From Cupriavidus laharis (GTDB lineage Bacteria; Pseudomonadota; Gammaproteobacteria; Burkholderiales; Burkholderiaceae), in contig NZ_CAJZAI010000003.1 of the NCBI RefSeq assembly GCF_914271435.1, positions 372,001-436,000 on the forward strand: DNA of 64,000 nt, in the 5' to 3' direction. The position numbers and the translations under genes were made by a program. The notes below the pieces were generated by a model. It saw only the letters and a list, made by a program, of their open reading frames with translations. It was not told where the DNA came from and ran no database searches. How positions within the stretch are numbered: position 1 is the first letter of the stretch; each line of letters begins with the position of its first letter. Below are positions 36,577 through 45,688 of the stretch, piece by piece.

Positions 36577-37203
36577 TCAGAATCGGTAGCGCAGGTACAC
36601 CGTGCTGAAGCCCGTGCCGGGGTTCGGCTCCTTGATTCCGGCATTCGAGATGTGCTGGAAGCGGTAGCCCACCGCGAACTGCTGTTCCTTGCCGAACGCC
36701 ACGCCGACGCCCGCGTATTCCGAAAACTGGAAGGCGGTCGAGAAGACGTGGTCATCGGAGCTTCGGGTCTCGGTCATCAGGCGCAGGCCCAGCGACAATT
36801 CCAGGAACGGCACCCAGCTATAGCGCTTCCAGGCCAGCCTGGCCACCGGGGAGAAGCCGAATTCCCATGGGTTGCGCGGGTTGTTGCTGCTGGTGCTATG
36901 CCAGCGCGCAACATTGACTTCCCATTGCAGGTCGAGGAGCAAGCCCTGCGGGTTGCCCCAGGCAAAGCCGGAGTCCCACAGGAAGGCTGCTTCCACCTTC
37001 TGGACGTCGTGGCTGGTGTCGAAGCCATAGCCAAGCTGGACGGCTGGTATAGGCGGGGCAGCCTGCGCCAGGCCGCCTCCAAGCGCTGCGCCGGACAGGG
37101 CCGTGGCCAGTGCCGCCTGCCGGATACATCGCGCAGGAGAAAGCTTGCAGCGCAGGGTTACAGGAGCGGAACAGCCAGGCCGGTCATCGGGCAGCGGTCG
37201 CAT
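36577..37203 (-). CDS. pagL: Lipid A 3-O-deacylase (PagL family)
   Basis: A 208-aa outer-membrane enzyme that removes the 3-O-acyl chain of lipid A. The catalytic motif is present: the His and Ser in YRFQHISNAGIKEPNPG, and the protein ends in the barrel strand TVYLRYRF. The N-terminal region has a long basic leader before a signal-like hydrophobic stretch ending GGGLAQA. The start at 37203 is the nearest to that signal that still keeps a plausible length, but a later start is possible. PagL activity alters recognition of lipopolysaccharide and envelope stiffness. Confidence 0.88.
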   Translation of the reverse strand: MRPLPDDRPGCSAPVTLRCKLSPARCIRQAALATALSGAALGGGLAQAAPPIPAVQLGYGFDTSHDVQKVEAAFLWDSGFAWGNPQGLLLDLQWEVNVARWHSTSSNNPRNPWEFGFSPVARLAWKRYSWVPFLELSLGLRLMTETRSSDDHVFSTAFQFSEYAGVGVAFGKEQQFAVGYRFQHISNAGIKEPNPGTGFSTVYLRYRF

Positions 37204-37429
37204 AGGTTGGCTCGTTGTTGTCGGGACGGTCCGGAACGCGCGGTATGGGCGCATCCAGGATTGGGCGATGTCACGCACAGTCCCTTTTTCATCACACCTG
37301 ATCTAGTTGTAGTACACGGTGGGACACATTGCAGCCCGAAAGAAAAACGAACAGCCGTGCTAAGATCGGCGCGCCGGTACTCTTTGCGTCTTGCCATCGG
37401 GGTACAGCGCGGCTTGCCGGCACCGTTAC

Positions 37430-37585
37430 GTCTTCAGGGCGGGGTGAAAGTCCCCACCGGCGGTATGTCGCAGCGTACGACAAGTGCGATGCGGCGAGCC
37501 CGCGAGCGCCTGCACATTCTGTGCAGGGTCAGCAGACCTGGTGCGAGGCCAGGGCCGACGGTCATAGTCCGGATGAAAGAAGATG
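37430..37585 (+). promoter_or_regulatory. FMN riboswitch (RFN element) of ribB
   Basis: The conserved 5' block CAGGGCGGGGTGAAAGTCCC with CACCGGCGGTA follows the consensus, and the 3' blocks are present: GCGAGCCCGCGAGCGCC, GGTCAGCAGACCTGGTGCGA, and GGTCATAGTCCGGATGAAAGA. Binding of FMN normally reduces riboflavin gene expression. It ends about 180 nt before the ribB start, leaving room for an anti-terminator/terminator or a Shine-Dalgarno-sequestering switch. Confidence 0.95.
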
Positions 37586-37764
37586 GGCGGAAGCCTGCCT
37601 GGCCGCCTCGGGCCCAGGGTATGGATGGTCACGCTTGCCGCGGCCGGACGCCGTCGTCCGTGCGCGGACCGGTGCCGTCATGCCACGCGCCTGCCGTGGT
37701 TGCCTGTGTGCTTCCGTTGATCCTCCCCTGAAACGCCCACTGATCAGCTAGCAAGGAGCGTTTC

Positions 37765-38436
37765 ATGCCAAACCTTTCCAACGAATCCGAATTCATCACG
37801 CTTGCAGCCGATGCCGACGAGCGCCCATTGGCGGTGCGCATTGCGCAGGCGCTCGACGCCATGCGCGAAGGGCGCCCGGTTGTCCTGCTCGACGATGACG
37901 ACCGCGAGAACGAGGCCGATCTCATCCTGGCCGCCGAATGCCTGACCCCATCCAACATGGCGATGATGATCCGCGAGTGCAGCGGTATCGTCTGCCTGTG
38001 CCTGACGGCCGGCAAGGTGCGCGAACTCGGACTGCGCCCCATGGTGGAAAACAACCGCAGCCAGTACGGCACGGCATTCACTGTGTCGATCGAAGCGCGC
38101 GTGGGCGTGACCACCGGCGTGAGCGCGGTGGACCGCATCACCACGATCCGCGCGGCGATTGCAGAGGACGCCGGACCGGATGCAGTGGTCAGCCCGGGCC
38201 ATGTGTTCCCGCTGGTGGCAGTCGATGGTGGCGTACTGGTGCGGCGCGGGCACACTGAAGGTTCTGTCGAGCTGGCCCGGATGGCCGGCTTGTCACCGGC
38301 CGCGGTGCTTTGCGAGCTGATGAATCCCGACGGTACGATGGCGCGCCGTCCCGAGGCGCTGGCGTTTGCCGAGATGTACCGTCTGCCGGTGCTGACCATC
38401 GCGGATCTGGTTGCCTGGCGGGAAATACACGGCTGA
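37765..38436 (+). CDS. ribB: 3,4-dihydroxy-2-butanone-4-phosphate synthase
   Basis: Makes the four-carbon unit of riboflavin from ribulose 5-phosphate. At 223 aa it is the monofunctional form, without the GTP cyclohydrolase II half found in RibBA. The active-site loop [14 protein letters not shown], the substrate segment [11 protein letters not shown] and TTGVSAVDR, and [21 protein letters not shown] are all present. A strong AAGGAG precedes the ATG. The gene sits under its own FMN riboswitch, so this copy responds to FMN independently of any other rib genes elsewhere. Confidence 0.97.
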   Translation: MPNLSNESEFITLAADADERPLAVRIAQALDAMREGRPVVLLDDDDRENEADLILAAECLTPSNMAMMIRECSGIVCLCLTAGKVRELGLRPMVENNRSQYGTAFTVSIEARVGVTTGVSAVDRITTIRAAIAEDAGPDAVVSPGHVFPLVAVDGGVLVRRGHTEGSVELARMAGLSPAAVLCELMNPDGTMARRPEALAFAEMYRLPVLTIADLVAWREIHG

Positions 38437-38539
38437 CATACGGCTGATACTCAGTGGATTTCGTGCCGTGCGGGTCGGCAAGCACGGCGGCATATGCGAC
38501 AATGCGGATCGCTTTTCCCGTCAATTCGAGGGCATTTCA

Positions 38540-39094
38540 ATGTTTTTCCGCATTTTTCGATGCGCCGCCGTGCTGGTCGGCTGCGCCATGGGCATGGCGG
38601 CCCACGCCGAATCCGGGGCTGGCTACGACAGCCGTCCTGCCGCTGCCGCCGGTCTGTACGAATGCCAGCAGCCGTCCGGAGGCACAGTCTTCCGTTCCAC
38701 GCCGCGTGAAGGTTGCAAAGTCGTTGCCGCGCCCGACCCGGCAGCGCCTGACCCGCAACGCTGGCTTCCGCTGATGGGTGCCAACGGCGTGATCTCGTAC
38801 TTCGACCAGGTCGCCGTCAAGCGCGCGGGGCCGGAGGTCGGCGTGGTGGTCATGCGCAATGCGCCGGTGGGCGTGATCCGTACCACAAGCGGCGAACCGA
38901 TCCGGTCCTCGCTGAAGCGCATGGTGCTCAACTGCGCGTCCTCGATGGTGGCCGTGGTGGAGCAAACGCTCTACAGCAAGCGCTTTGCCAGGGGCGAGGC
39001 GCTCTACACTATCCGTGCGCCGCAGTCTGCGCGCTTCCAGCCGGCGGCCACCGGGTCGGTGGCCGCAGACCTGATGCGGCGGCTGTGCCGCTGA
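38540..39094 (+). CDS. Exported protein, surface-adhesin-E-like
   Basis: A 184-aa protein with a signal peptide (cleavage after AAHA). A Cys-containing segment (GLYECQQPSGGTVF with CKVV) is followed by WLPLMGANGVISYFDQVAVKRAG and VLNCASSMVAVVEQTLYS, the pattern seen in small periplasmic proteins annotated as surface-adhesin E-like. The cysteines could form disulfides. Function is unknown. It is encoded just after ribB but without a shared pathway. Confidence 0.6.
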   Translation: MFFRIFRCAAVLVGCAMGMAAHAESGAGYDSRPAAAAGLYECQQPSGGTVFRSTPREGCKVVAAPDPAAPDPQRWLPLMGANGVISYFDQVAVKRAGPEVGVVVMRNAPVGVIRTTSGEPIRSSLKRMVLNCASSMVAVVEQTLYSKRFARGEALYTIRAPQSARFQPAATGSVAADLMRRLCR

Positions 39095-39109
39095 GGGGTG
39101 GGTTGTCCG

Positions 39110-39520
39110 CTATTCAGCGACCTGGCGTGACTTCCACTGGCCATCCTTCTGCTTGCAGAACCAGCCGCTCCAGTGCTCTTCGGCGCTGCCGCGCTTGAGG
39201 TCGGTCTTGAGCCGTCGGCACGACTGGCCCTGGTCGGTCTTGCTCGTGACGGGAGTCAGCGTGCCTTCCACCGGCAAGCGCTTGCCGCTGGCGGGAAACT
39301 CCCAGGAAACCGATTGGCCGTCCGCGGTGTCGTTCAGCGCCTTGCGCACGGACTTGGCGAACGATGCCGCTTCATCCTTGCTCATCTTGCCGATGATGGT
39401 GCCGGACAGGTAGTTGTCGAAGTACGCCTGGGCGGGAGCAGCCGCGGCGAGCATCAGCGTGGCGCCCAGTGCGCTGGCCAGGGCAACGGGGTGAAGACGT
39501 CGGGCTTGCCGAGACAGCAT
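39110..39520 (-). CDS. Periplasmic/surface protein with RT0821/Lpp0805-like domain
   Basis: A 136-aa protein with a signal peptide ending in PAQA. The mature sequence begins YFDNYLSGTIIGKM and has the SVRKALNDTADGQSVSWEFP and CRRLKTDLKRG segments typical of the RT0821/Lpp0805 surface-antigen family of uncharacterised proteins. The start at 39520 is backed by AAAAGGAACC just upstream. It is convergent with the preceding gene. Confidence 0.6.
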   Translation of the reverse strand: MLSRQARRLHPVALASALGATLMLAAAAPAQAYFDNYLSGTIIGKMSKDEAASFAKSVRKALNDTADGQSVSWEFPASGKRLPVEGTLTPVTSKTDQGQSCRRLKTDLKRGSAEEHWSGWFCKQKDGQWKSRQVAE

Positions 39521-39770
39521 GATGGTTCCTTTTCTGTACATTGGCGCTGCGGCCCGGATCCGGCGGCCGCGTGCGGGCCAGTGCATTGTAAGCCCAACCG
39601 TTGCACCAATGACGGCTGGCGGCGCCTCTCGCGCCGCTTGCGCGGCAAGCGTGGTTGACAGCCGATTTTCGCTGGCCTAGCGTTGATTGTTGCCACTGAT
39701 GCTTGCCGCAACGCCATCCGCATCGACAGGCAGCGGGGCACAACGCGTAATCACCGCGAGAGGAGTCCCC

Positions 39771-40145
39771 ATGAAGCTGCGCCACCTCACCCTCGGCCTG
39801 GCGCTCGCCGCTGCGTTCGGCGTCGTGCATGCCCAATCCCCTGCCGCCAAGGGCGGAAAATTCGACCCATATACGGATGGTGCCAAGGCTGGCAAGTTCG
39901 ATACGTACACTGATGGCGCCAAGACCGGCAAGTTTGACGTCTATACCGAAGGCGCCAAGTCCGACAATGTGACAGCGCTGGCCCCTGGCGCGCGTACTGA
40001 CCAGCTCGAAGCGATCCAGGGCGCCCAGAGGGTCGGCAAGTCTGACCCGTACACGGACGGCGCCAAAGCGGGCAAGTTCGATACCTACACCGACGGTGCC
40101 AAGAGCGGCAAGTTCGACACCTACACCGACGGTGCGAAGCAATAG
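39771..40145 (+). CDS. Exported protein made of 12-residue tandem repeats
   Basis: A 124-aa protein: signal peptide (cleavage after VVHA), a short linker, then repeats from residue 29 to the end. Six units follow GKFDxYTDGAKx (29-64 and 89-124), and the 24 residues between can be read as two diverged units (DNVTALAPGART, DQLEAIQGAQRV), making eight units of 12. The repeats are rich in Lys, Asp and Tyr and have no Cys. AGAGGAG precedes the ATG. No known domain is visible; a cell-surface or matrix role is only a guess. Confidence 0.8.
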   Translation: MKLRHLTLGLALAAAFGVVHAQSPAAKGGKFDPYTDGAKAGKFDTYTDGAKTGKFDVYTEGAKSDNVTALAPGARTDQLEAIQGAQRVGKSDPYTDGAKAGKFDTYTDGAKSGKFDTYTDGAKQ

Positions 40146-40497
40146 CGCTTCGTAGCGGGCCGGACTACATGCCGCGCGGCAGTTGCCGCTGCTGGCACGG
40201 TGTGACGCAGACGTTTACGGCAAAGGCGCGATGCGCCTTTGCCGGCGCGGGGGTTTCATTTTGTTGCAAACCTTGCGTGATCGAAACGTGACTTTTTCGT
40301 CTCGAATTGTTAAGGTTTGTCGCACATCGCAACCAAGCGAGACCGGGCCCGAGGCTCGGTTTTTTCGCGCCTCGAGCCAGACGCGGCCACGCCAGGTCTG
40401 TCTCTTGCTTGGTGGGCCGCAGAGCTGTCCCCCAGGTCGTCCGTCATTCCGGCTGCAAGAGCCGGTCGCACCGTCCACGCTTCCAATCTGGGCATTC
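40146..40497 (+). other. 352-bp non-coding leader before opgG
   Basis: No protein gene is apparent. It contains the two hairpins described above and an AT-rich stretch (about 40256-40325) that could hold a promoter for opgG, though I see no clean -35/-10 pair. Confidence 0.4.
40342..40365 (+). terminator. Intrinsic terminator in the opgGH leader region
   Basis: ACCGGGCC-CGA-GGCTCGGT forms an 8-bp stem with one G-U pair and is followed by TTTTTT. It lies about 200 nt after the repeat-protein gene and 133 nt before opgG. It may end a transcript of the repeat gene, or act as an attenuator for opgGH. A stronger hairpin without a T run (GGCAAAGGCGC/GCGCCTTTGCC) lies at 40219-40243. Confidence 0.6.
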
Positions 40498-42099
40498 ATG
40501 TCATCAAACGCCACGCCACGCCTGTCCGAAACATCGCCTGCACGGCACTCCGTCCGTGTGCGCTGTCGCGGGGTGTCGGCCAGGGTGCGCGTACGGATGG
40601 CCCGGTGGCTGGGCGGCAGCGCGCTCGCCGTGCTTGCCATGGCGGCGCACGCCTTCGATTTCGATACCGTCGCGGCACGGGCGCGGCAACTGGCGGCCTC
40701 TCCGTACAAGGCACTGCCGCAGAACCTGCCGCGTGAACTGCGCGAGCTGTCCTACGAGCAGTACCGCGAGATCGAGTACAAGCCGGAGCGCTTTGCGTGG
40801 CGCAATGCGCGCCTGCCGTTCGAGCTGTCGTTCTTCCACGAGGGCATGGTTTTCGACCAGCCTGTGCGCATCCACGAAGTGGTCGGCGGCAGCGTGCGCG
40901 AATTCCGCTTCGATCCGGCTGCGTTCAACTACGGTCCGCACAAGGTCGATGCTGCGCGGCTGAAGGGCCTGGGCTTTGCCGGCTTCCGCGTGCTGTACCC
41001 GCTCAACCAGGGCAAGCGCAAGGATGAACTGGCTTCGTTCCTGGGCGCGAGCTATTTCCGCGCGCTGGGCAAGGACCAGTGGTACGGGCTGTCCGCGCGC
41101 GGACTGGCCGTGGATACCGCGCTCAATTCGGGCGAGGAGTTCCCGCGTTTTGTTGAATACTGGATCGAGCGGCCCTCTGCCTCGGACAAGCAACTGACGA
41201 TCTACGCGCTGATGGATTCGCGCCGTGTGAGCGGCGCCTATCGCTTCGTCATCAAGCCCGGCGAAGAAACGTCGATGGAGGTCAAGTCCCGCCTGTTCCT
41301 GCGCGAGAATGTGACCAAGCTCGGCCTGGCGCCGCTGACCAGCATGTACCTGTTCGGCGAGAACCAGCCGCCGTCGCAGTCTGACTTCCGCCCGGAAGTG
41401 CATGACTCCGACGGGCTTTCGATCCATCTCGGTACCGGGGAATGGGTATGGCGTCCGCTGGTCAATCCCAAGCGCCTGCTGGTGACGTCGTTTGCCGCCA
41501 CCAATCCGCAGGGCTTCGGGCTGATGCAGCGTGACCGCAGCTTCGCGAACTACCAGGAGATCGGCGCGTGGTATGAGCGGCGGCCGAGCGGCTGGGTGGA
41601 GCCGCGCGGGAACTGGGGCTCGGGCAGGGTGGAGCTGGTCCAGATTCCGACGCCCGACGAGACCAACGACAACATCGTGGCGTACTGGGTGCCCGACAAC
41701 CCGCCCAAGCCCAGGCAGCCGTTCGATTACGAATACCGCCTGCTGTGGCAGAAGGATGGCGAGCAGATGCCGCCGCTGTCGTGGGTCACGCAGACGCGCC
41801 TGGGGCAGGGCCTCACGCGCAAGCAGGAGGACACCAGCTTCTCGCTGGCGGTGGATTTCGAAGGCCCGGCCTTCCGCAAGCTGCCGGCCGATGTACGCAT
41901 CGACCCGGTGGTGTCGGCAGACGCCAACGCCGAACTGCTGAAAACGTCGGTGCAGCGCAATGACGCCACCGGCGGCTGGCGCATGACCATGGTGATGCGC
42001 CGCAAGGATGTCAACAAGCCGGTTGAGTTGCGCGGCTATCTTCGCAACGGCAATACAACCTTATCCGAGACGTGGAGCTACATCTTACCCCCAGGCTAA
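40498..42099 (+). CDS. opgG: Osmoregulated periplasmic glucan biosynthesis protein G
   Basis: A 533-aa periplasmic protein that works with OpgH in building or branching osmoregulated periplasmic glucans. It has a signal-type hydrophobic segment ending AAHA (about residue 55) after a long basic leader. The MdoG pattern is clear: RARQLAASPYKALPQNLP, FELSFFHEGMVFDQPVRIHEV, FRVLYPLNQG, and ASFLGASYFRALGKDQWYGLSARG. The long basic leader before the signal is unusual and hints at a later start, but no good alternative was chosen. It overlaps opgH by 28 bp. Confidence 0.93.
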   Translation: MSSNATPRLSETSPARHSVRVRCRGVSARVRVRMARWLGGSALAVLAMAAHAFDFDTVAARARQLAASPYKALPQNLPRELRELSYEQYREIEYKPERFAWRNARLPFELSFFHEGMVFDQPVRIHEVVGGSVREFRFDPAAFNYGPHKVDAARLKGLGFAGFRVLYPLNQGKRKDELASFLGASYFRALGKDQWYGLSARGLAVDTALNSGEEFPRFVEYWIERPSASDKQLTIYALMDSRRVSGAYRFVIKPGEETSMEVKSRLFLRENVTKLGLAPLTSMYLFGENQPPSQSDFRPEVHDSDGLSIHLGTGEWVWRPLVNPKRLLVTSFAATNPQGFGLMQRDRSFANYQEIGAWYERRPSGWVEPRGNWGSGRVELVQIPTPDETNDNIVAYWVPDNPPKPRQPFDYEYRLLWQKDGEQMPPLSWVTQTRLGQGLTRKQEDTSFSLAVDFEGPAFRKLPADVRIDPVVSADANAELLKTSVQRNDATGGWRMTMVMRRKDVNKPVELRGYLRNGNTTLSETWSYILPPG

Positions 42100-44657
42100 A
42101 GCAGCGACAGGCCCAGGCGGCGGCATGCGAGCGCTATGTCGACCGCCTGCCCGTATCCTCTGAATTACGCACTGAACTGCTGGCCGACCCGCCTCCGCCC
42201 GGTACCGCCGGCATCGCTATCGATCCGCGCGATGCCCAGGCTGCGATCGAGCAACTGCAGTCCAGACTGTCGGCGCGCGAACCCGCGAGGGATGAATCCC
42301 CGGCGCCCGGCGGACCGACCTACGCCTCGGTCGCGCGACGTTTCTCGCTGGCCTACGGCAATCCGCAAGTCGCCGGCGAACCGTTGCTGAAGCGCAGACC
42401 CGACGGCACCGTCCATGTGGACACCGGCCCCGAGCCGGAGCGCAGTTCCATGGTGCCACGCCAGTGGCCGCCGCATATCGTCACCGGCTGGCTGGGCAAT
42501 ACCTGGCGCCGCATGCTGGGCCGCCCGCCGATCCCGGAGACGTGGGACACCTTGCACGATGGTCCCGATGCCGAAGGCAAGTGGCACCCCGCTGGTTCGC
42601 ACCGGCGCTGGTTCCTGCTGGGACTGGTGGTCGCGCAGACCGCGCTGGCCACATACTTCATGACCAAGGTGCTGCCATACCATGGCGCCGATCCGCTCGA
42701 GATCGCAATCCTGGTCCTGTTCGCGGTACTGTTCTCGTGGGTGTCGGCCGGCTTCTGGACCGCCATGATGGGCTTCCTTGTCCTGGCAAAGGGCGGCGAC
42801 CGGCACCTGATCTCGCGCTCCGCCGCGCCGGATGCCCCGCTCGCGCCCGACGCGCGCACGGCGGTCATCATGCCGATCTGCAATGAGGACGTGACACGCG
42901 TCTTCGCCGGCCTGCGCGCGACCTACGAATCGCTCGCGCGTACGGGCCATCTTGCCAACTTTGATTTCATCGTGCTGTCCGACAGCGGCAATCCGGACCT
43001 GCGCACGGCGGAGGCCGATGCGTGGATGGAAGTGTGCCGCGCGGTGGGCGGTTTCGGGCGGATCTTCTATCGCTGGCGCCGTCACCGGGTCAAGCGCAAG
43101 ACCGGCAACGTGGCCGACTTCTGCCGCCGCTGGGGCAGCAAGTACCGCTACATGGTAGTCCTCGATGCCGACAGCGTGATGAGCGGCGATTGCCTGGCCA
43201 CGCTGGTGCGGCTTATGGAGGCGAATCCGGGTGCCGGCATCATCCAGACCGCACCGCTGGCAGTGGGGCGCGAAACCCTCTATGCGCGCGTGCAGCAGTT
43301 CGCCACGCGCGTGTACGGCCCGCTGTTCACGGCCGGCCTGCATTACTGGCAACTGGGCGAATCGCACTACTGGGGCCACAACGCGATCATCCGCGTCAGG
43401 CCCTTCATGGAACACTGCGCGCTGGCGCCATTGCCTGGCCGTGGGCCGCTTTCGGGCGAGATCCTGTCGCACGACTTCGTCGAGGCTGCGCTGATGCGCC
43501 GCGCGGGCTGGGGCGTGTGGATTGCATATGACCTGCCCGGTTCGTACGAAGAGTTGCCGCCGAACCTGCTCGACGAGGTCAAGCGCGACCGCCGCTGGTG
43601 CCAGGGCAACCTGATGAATTTCCGGCTGTGGATGAAGCAGGGCTTCCACGTGGTGCACCGTGCCGTGTTCCTGACCGGCATCATGGCCTACCTGTCGGCA
43701 CCGCTGTGGTTCCTGTTCCTGCTGTTGTCGACGGCGATGCTGGCCCGCCATGCGCTCGTGCCGCCCGAGTATTTCACGCAGCCCTACCAGTTGTTCCCGA
43801 CCTGGCCCGAATGGCACCCGGAAAAGGCCCTTGCGCTGTTCTCCGCCACCGCCACGCTGCTGTTCCTGCCCAAGGTGGCCAGCGTGCTGCTGCTGGTGCG
43901 GCATGCACGCCAGTACGGTGGCTTGCCGCGCCTGGTGCTGAGCATGCTGATCGAGGTCGTGCTGTCTGCCTTGCTGGCGCCGACCCGGATGCTGTTCCAC
44001 ACCAAGTTCGTGGTGGCGGCCTACAGCGGCTGGGGGATTTCATGGAAATCGCCGCCGCGCGAAGATGCCGAGACCACGTGGGGTGAAGCCTTGCGCCGGC
44101 ATGGTTCGCACACGCTGCTTGGGCTTGCGTGGGGTGCGCTGGTGTACTGGCTGAATCCGTCCTACGTGCTGTGGCTGCTGCCGATCGTAGGCTCGCTGGC
44201 GTTGTCGATTCCGCTGTCGGTCATGCTGTCGCGGGTCTCGTTCGGCCGGGCATCGCGTGAGGCAGGGCTGTTCATGATTCCCGAGGAAGCCATGCCGCCA
44301 CGGGAAATCGTCGAAACGCAGCAGCACGTGGAGCAAGTGGCCGAGACGCCGGACTTCGTCGATGCCGTGGTCGACCCGGTCACCAACGCGCTGATGTGCG
44401 CGACTGCATCGGCGCGTGTCGTACAACCCCGATCCACGAAGGAGCGCCATGCGGCACTGGTGCAGCACGCGCTGACCGGCGGCCCGCGCGCGCTGACGGC
44501 ATCGCAGCGGCATATCCTGCTGGGCGATCCGTTCGCGTTGTCAAAGCTGCATGAACTCGTCTGGGGATCGCCGTTGGCCGATGCGGGGTGGAAGGACATC
44601 CGCCTGCTGGTCCGGCGCGCGCCGAACGTGCTGCCGCTGCGTGCGCGTGGTGCCTGA
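42072..44657 (+). CDS. opgH: Glucan glucosyltransferase H
   Basis: An 861-aa inner-membrane glycosyltransferase that polymerises glucose from UDP-glucose into periplasmic glucan. The GT2 catalytic domain (about 240-520) shows the UDP-binding start DARTAVIMPICNEDVTRVF, the Asp motif VVLDADSVMSGD, FVEAALMRRAGW and the product-binding RRWCQGNL. Several flanking helices form the translocation pore. The start is a GTG at 42072 inside the end of opgG; the resulting N-terminus (LTPRLKQRQAQAAACERYVDR) looks coding, but a later start cannot be excluded. Confidence 0.93.
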   Translation: MELHLTPRLKQRQAQAAACERYVDRLPVSSELRTELLADPPPPGTAGIAIDPRDAQAAIEQLQSRLSAREPARDESPAPGGPTYASVARRFSLAYGNPQVAGEPLLKRRPDGTVHVDTGPEPERSSMVPRQWPPHIVTGWLGNTWRRMLGRPPIPETWDTLHDGPDAEGKWHPAGSHRRWFLLGLVVAQTALATYFMTKVLPYHGADPLEIAILVLFAVLFSWVSAGFWTAMMGFLVLAKGGDRHLISRSAAPDAPLAPDARTAVIMPICNEDVTRVFAGLRATYESLARTGHLANFDFIVLSDSGNPDLRTAEADAWMEVCRAVGGFGRIFYRWRRHRVKRKTGNVADFCRRWGSKYRYMVVLDADSVMSGDCLATLVRLMEANPGAGIIQTAPLAVGRETLYARVQQFATRVYGPLFTAGLHYWQLGESHYWGHNAIIRVRPFMEHCALAPLPGRGPLSGEILSHDFVEAALMRRAGWGVWIAYDLPGSYEELPPNLLDEVKRDRRWCQGNLMNFRLWMKQGFHVVHRAVFLTGIMAYLSAPLWFLFLLLSTAMLARHALVPPEYFTQPYQLFPTWPEWHPEKALALFSATATLLFLPKVASVLLLVRHARQYGGLPRLVLSMLIEVVLSALLAPTRMLFHTKFVVAAYSGWGISWKSPPREDAETTWGEALRRHGSHTLLGLAWGALVYWLNPSYVLWLLPIVGSLALSIPLSVMLSRVSFGRASREAGLFMIPEEAMPPREIVETQQHVEQVAETPDFVDAVVDPVTNALMCATASARVVQPRSTKERHAALVQHALTGGPRALTASQRHILLGDPFALSKLHELVWGSPLADAGWKDIRLLVRRAPNVLPLRARGA

Positions 44658-44711
44658 GCGGGCAGGGGCGTGGTGCCGCCGCGTCCCGGGTGCGGATGCC
44701 CGCAGTGGCCC

Positions 44712-45293
44712 TCAGCGCAAGGCAGAGGTGCAGATCGGCGCGTTGATGTAGACGTCGCCGACGCGGCGTTCGCCGCGGTCGTTCCGTGTCATGTAGCGGA
44801 ACATCATGCTGACGCCAAGCTTGGTCAGGATTTCCACGTCGCGGTTGGCGCAGATATTGCGCTGCAGCGGCGCCGCGTAATTGACCTCGAAGCTTGCAAG
44901 GTCGAGCATGGGCCCGCGGTAGTTGGTCAGCTCGAGCTGGAACAGCACGTGTTTGCCCGGCGTCGACTGGCAGCGCCGCAGGCGGGTTTCCCCATCGATC
45001 TCGATCGGCAGTGCGTCGTTGAGCTGCCGGCACGCCCGCGCCAGCACGCCGTCGGGACGACTGGTGTTGCGCAGCAGTTCGGGCACGCCGGCCGCGCCGG
45101 TATTCTGTCCGGTCGCAGCACCCTTGAGCATGCGGGCCAGCGCATCGGCTTCATCGAATACTGGCGCGGGCGCCGAGGCGGGCGGCGTGCGCAGCTGTGC
45201 CGGGGCGCTTTGCACTGGCCACGGCAGCAGCAGTGCAGCCGCGAGAGCGGCTGAGCCAAGCGAAGCGGTGAGCGGCGTGTGTCGTATTCTCAT
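44712..45293 (-). CDS. Exported protein of unknown function
   Basis: A 193-aa protein with a signal peptide ending in VQSA and a Pro/Ala linker. The mature part has three or four Cys (LARACRQLN, LRRCQSTPGK, NICANRDV, PICTSALR) and short strand-like segments (VLFQLELTNYRGPMLDLASF). No domain is recognised. Its start codon faces a 395-bp gap shared with the divergent Bcr/CflA gene. Confidence 0.62.
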   Translation of the reverse strand: MRIRHTPLTASLGSAALAAALLLPWPVQSAPAQLRTPPASAPAPVFDEADALARMLKGAATGQNTGAAGVPELLRNTSRPDGVLARACRQLNDALPIEIDGETRLRRCQSTPGKHVLFQLELTNYRGPMLDLASFEVNYAAPLQRNICANRDVEILTKLGVSMMFRYMTRNDRGERRVGDVYINAPICTSALR

Positions 45294-45688
45294 GCAGGAT
45301 AACGTTGCCGGGGCAAACCTGTCGCCCATCTCTGCGCGGCGGCCGGTCTGTCGCGTAGACAACGCCGGCAGGCTCGCATTGTACCCTCCACCCCCATTCG
45401 CGTGAAAGCGGCGCCACACGGAAATACGCGGGCAACCGCATGACACTGTTCCTTGTGCGCTTGTGCCATGCAAACTGTCAACGAGGCCAATACTGTCAAG
45501 ATTAGGATATTTGCCGAACCCGACGTTGGCGGGGCATGCAATGTCCCGGCGCAGCCCGGCGGCAAATATCGTAGACATCGGACCTTTGTCATTCCAGCCA
45601 GATTTGTCATGCTGTGCAACAATTCGCGGTCTGGCGGCTGCCTGAGATGCACTGCCGCCGCTGGCACGGACTCCCCGGACTGACACTG
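45294..45688. other. 395-bp gap between divergent genes
   Basis: No convincing gene is seen. It should hold the promoters of the exported protein (leftward) and the transporter (rightward). Short frames here have poor codon use. Confidence 0.4.

Noticed and set aside
39372-40142. Minus-strand frame with an apparent GVGVELA-type repeat
   Set aside because: The repeat is the mirror image of the plus-strand 12-residue repeats; the plus strand has signal peptide and ribosome binding site.
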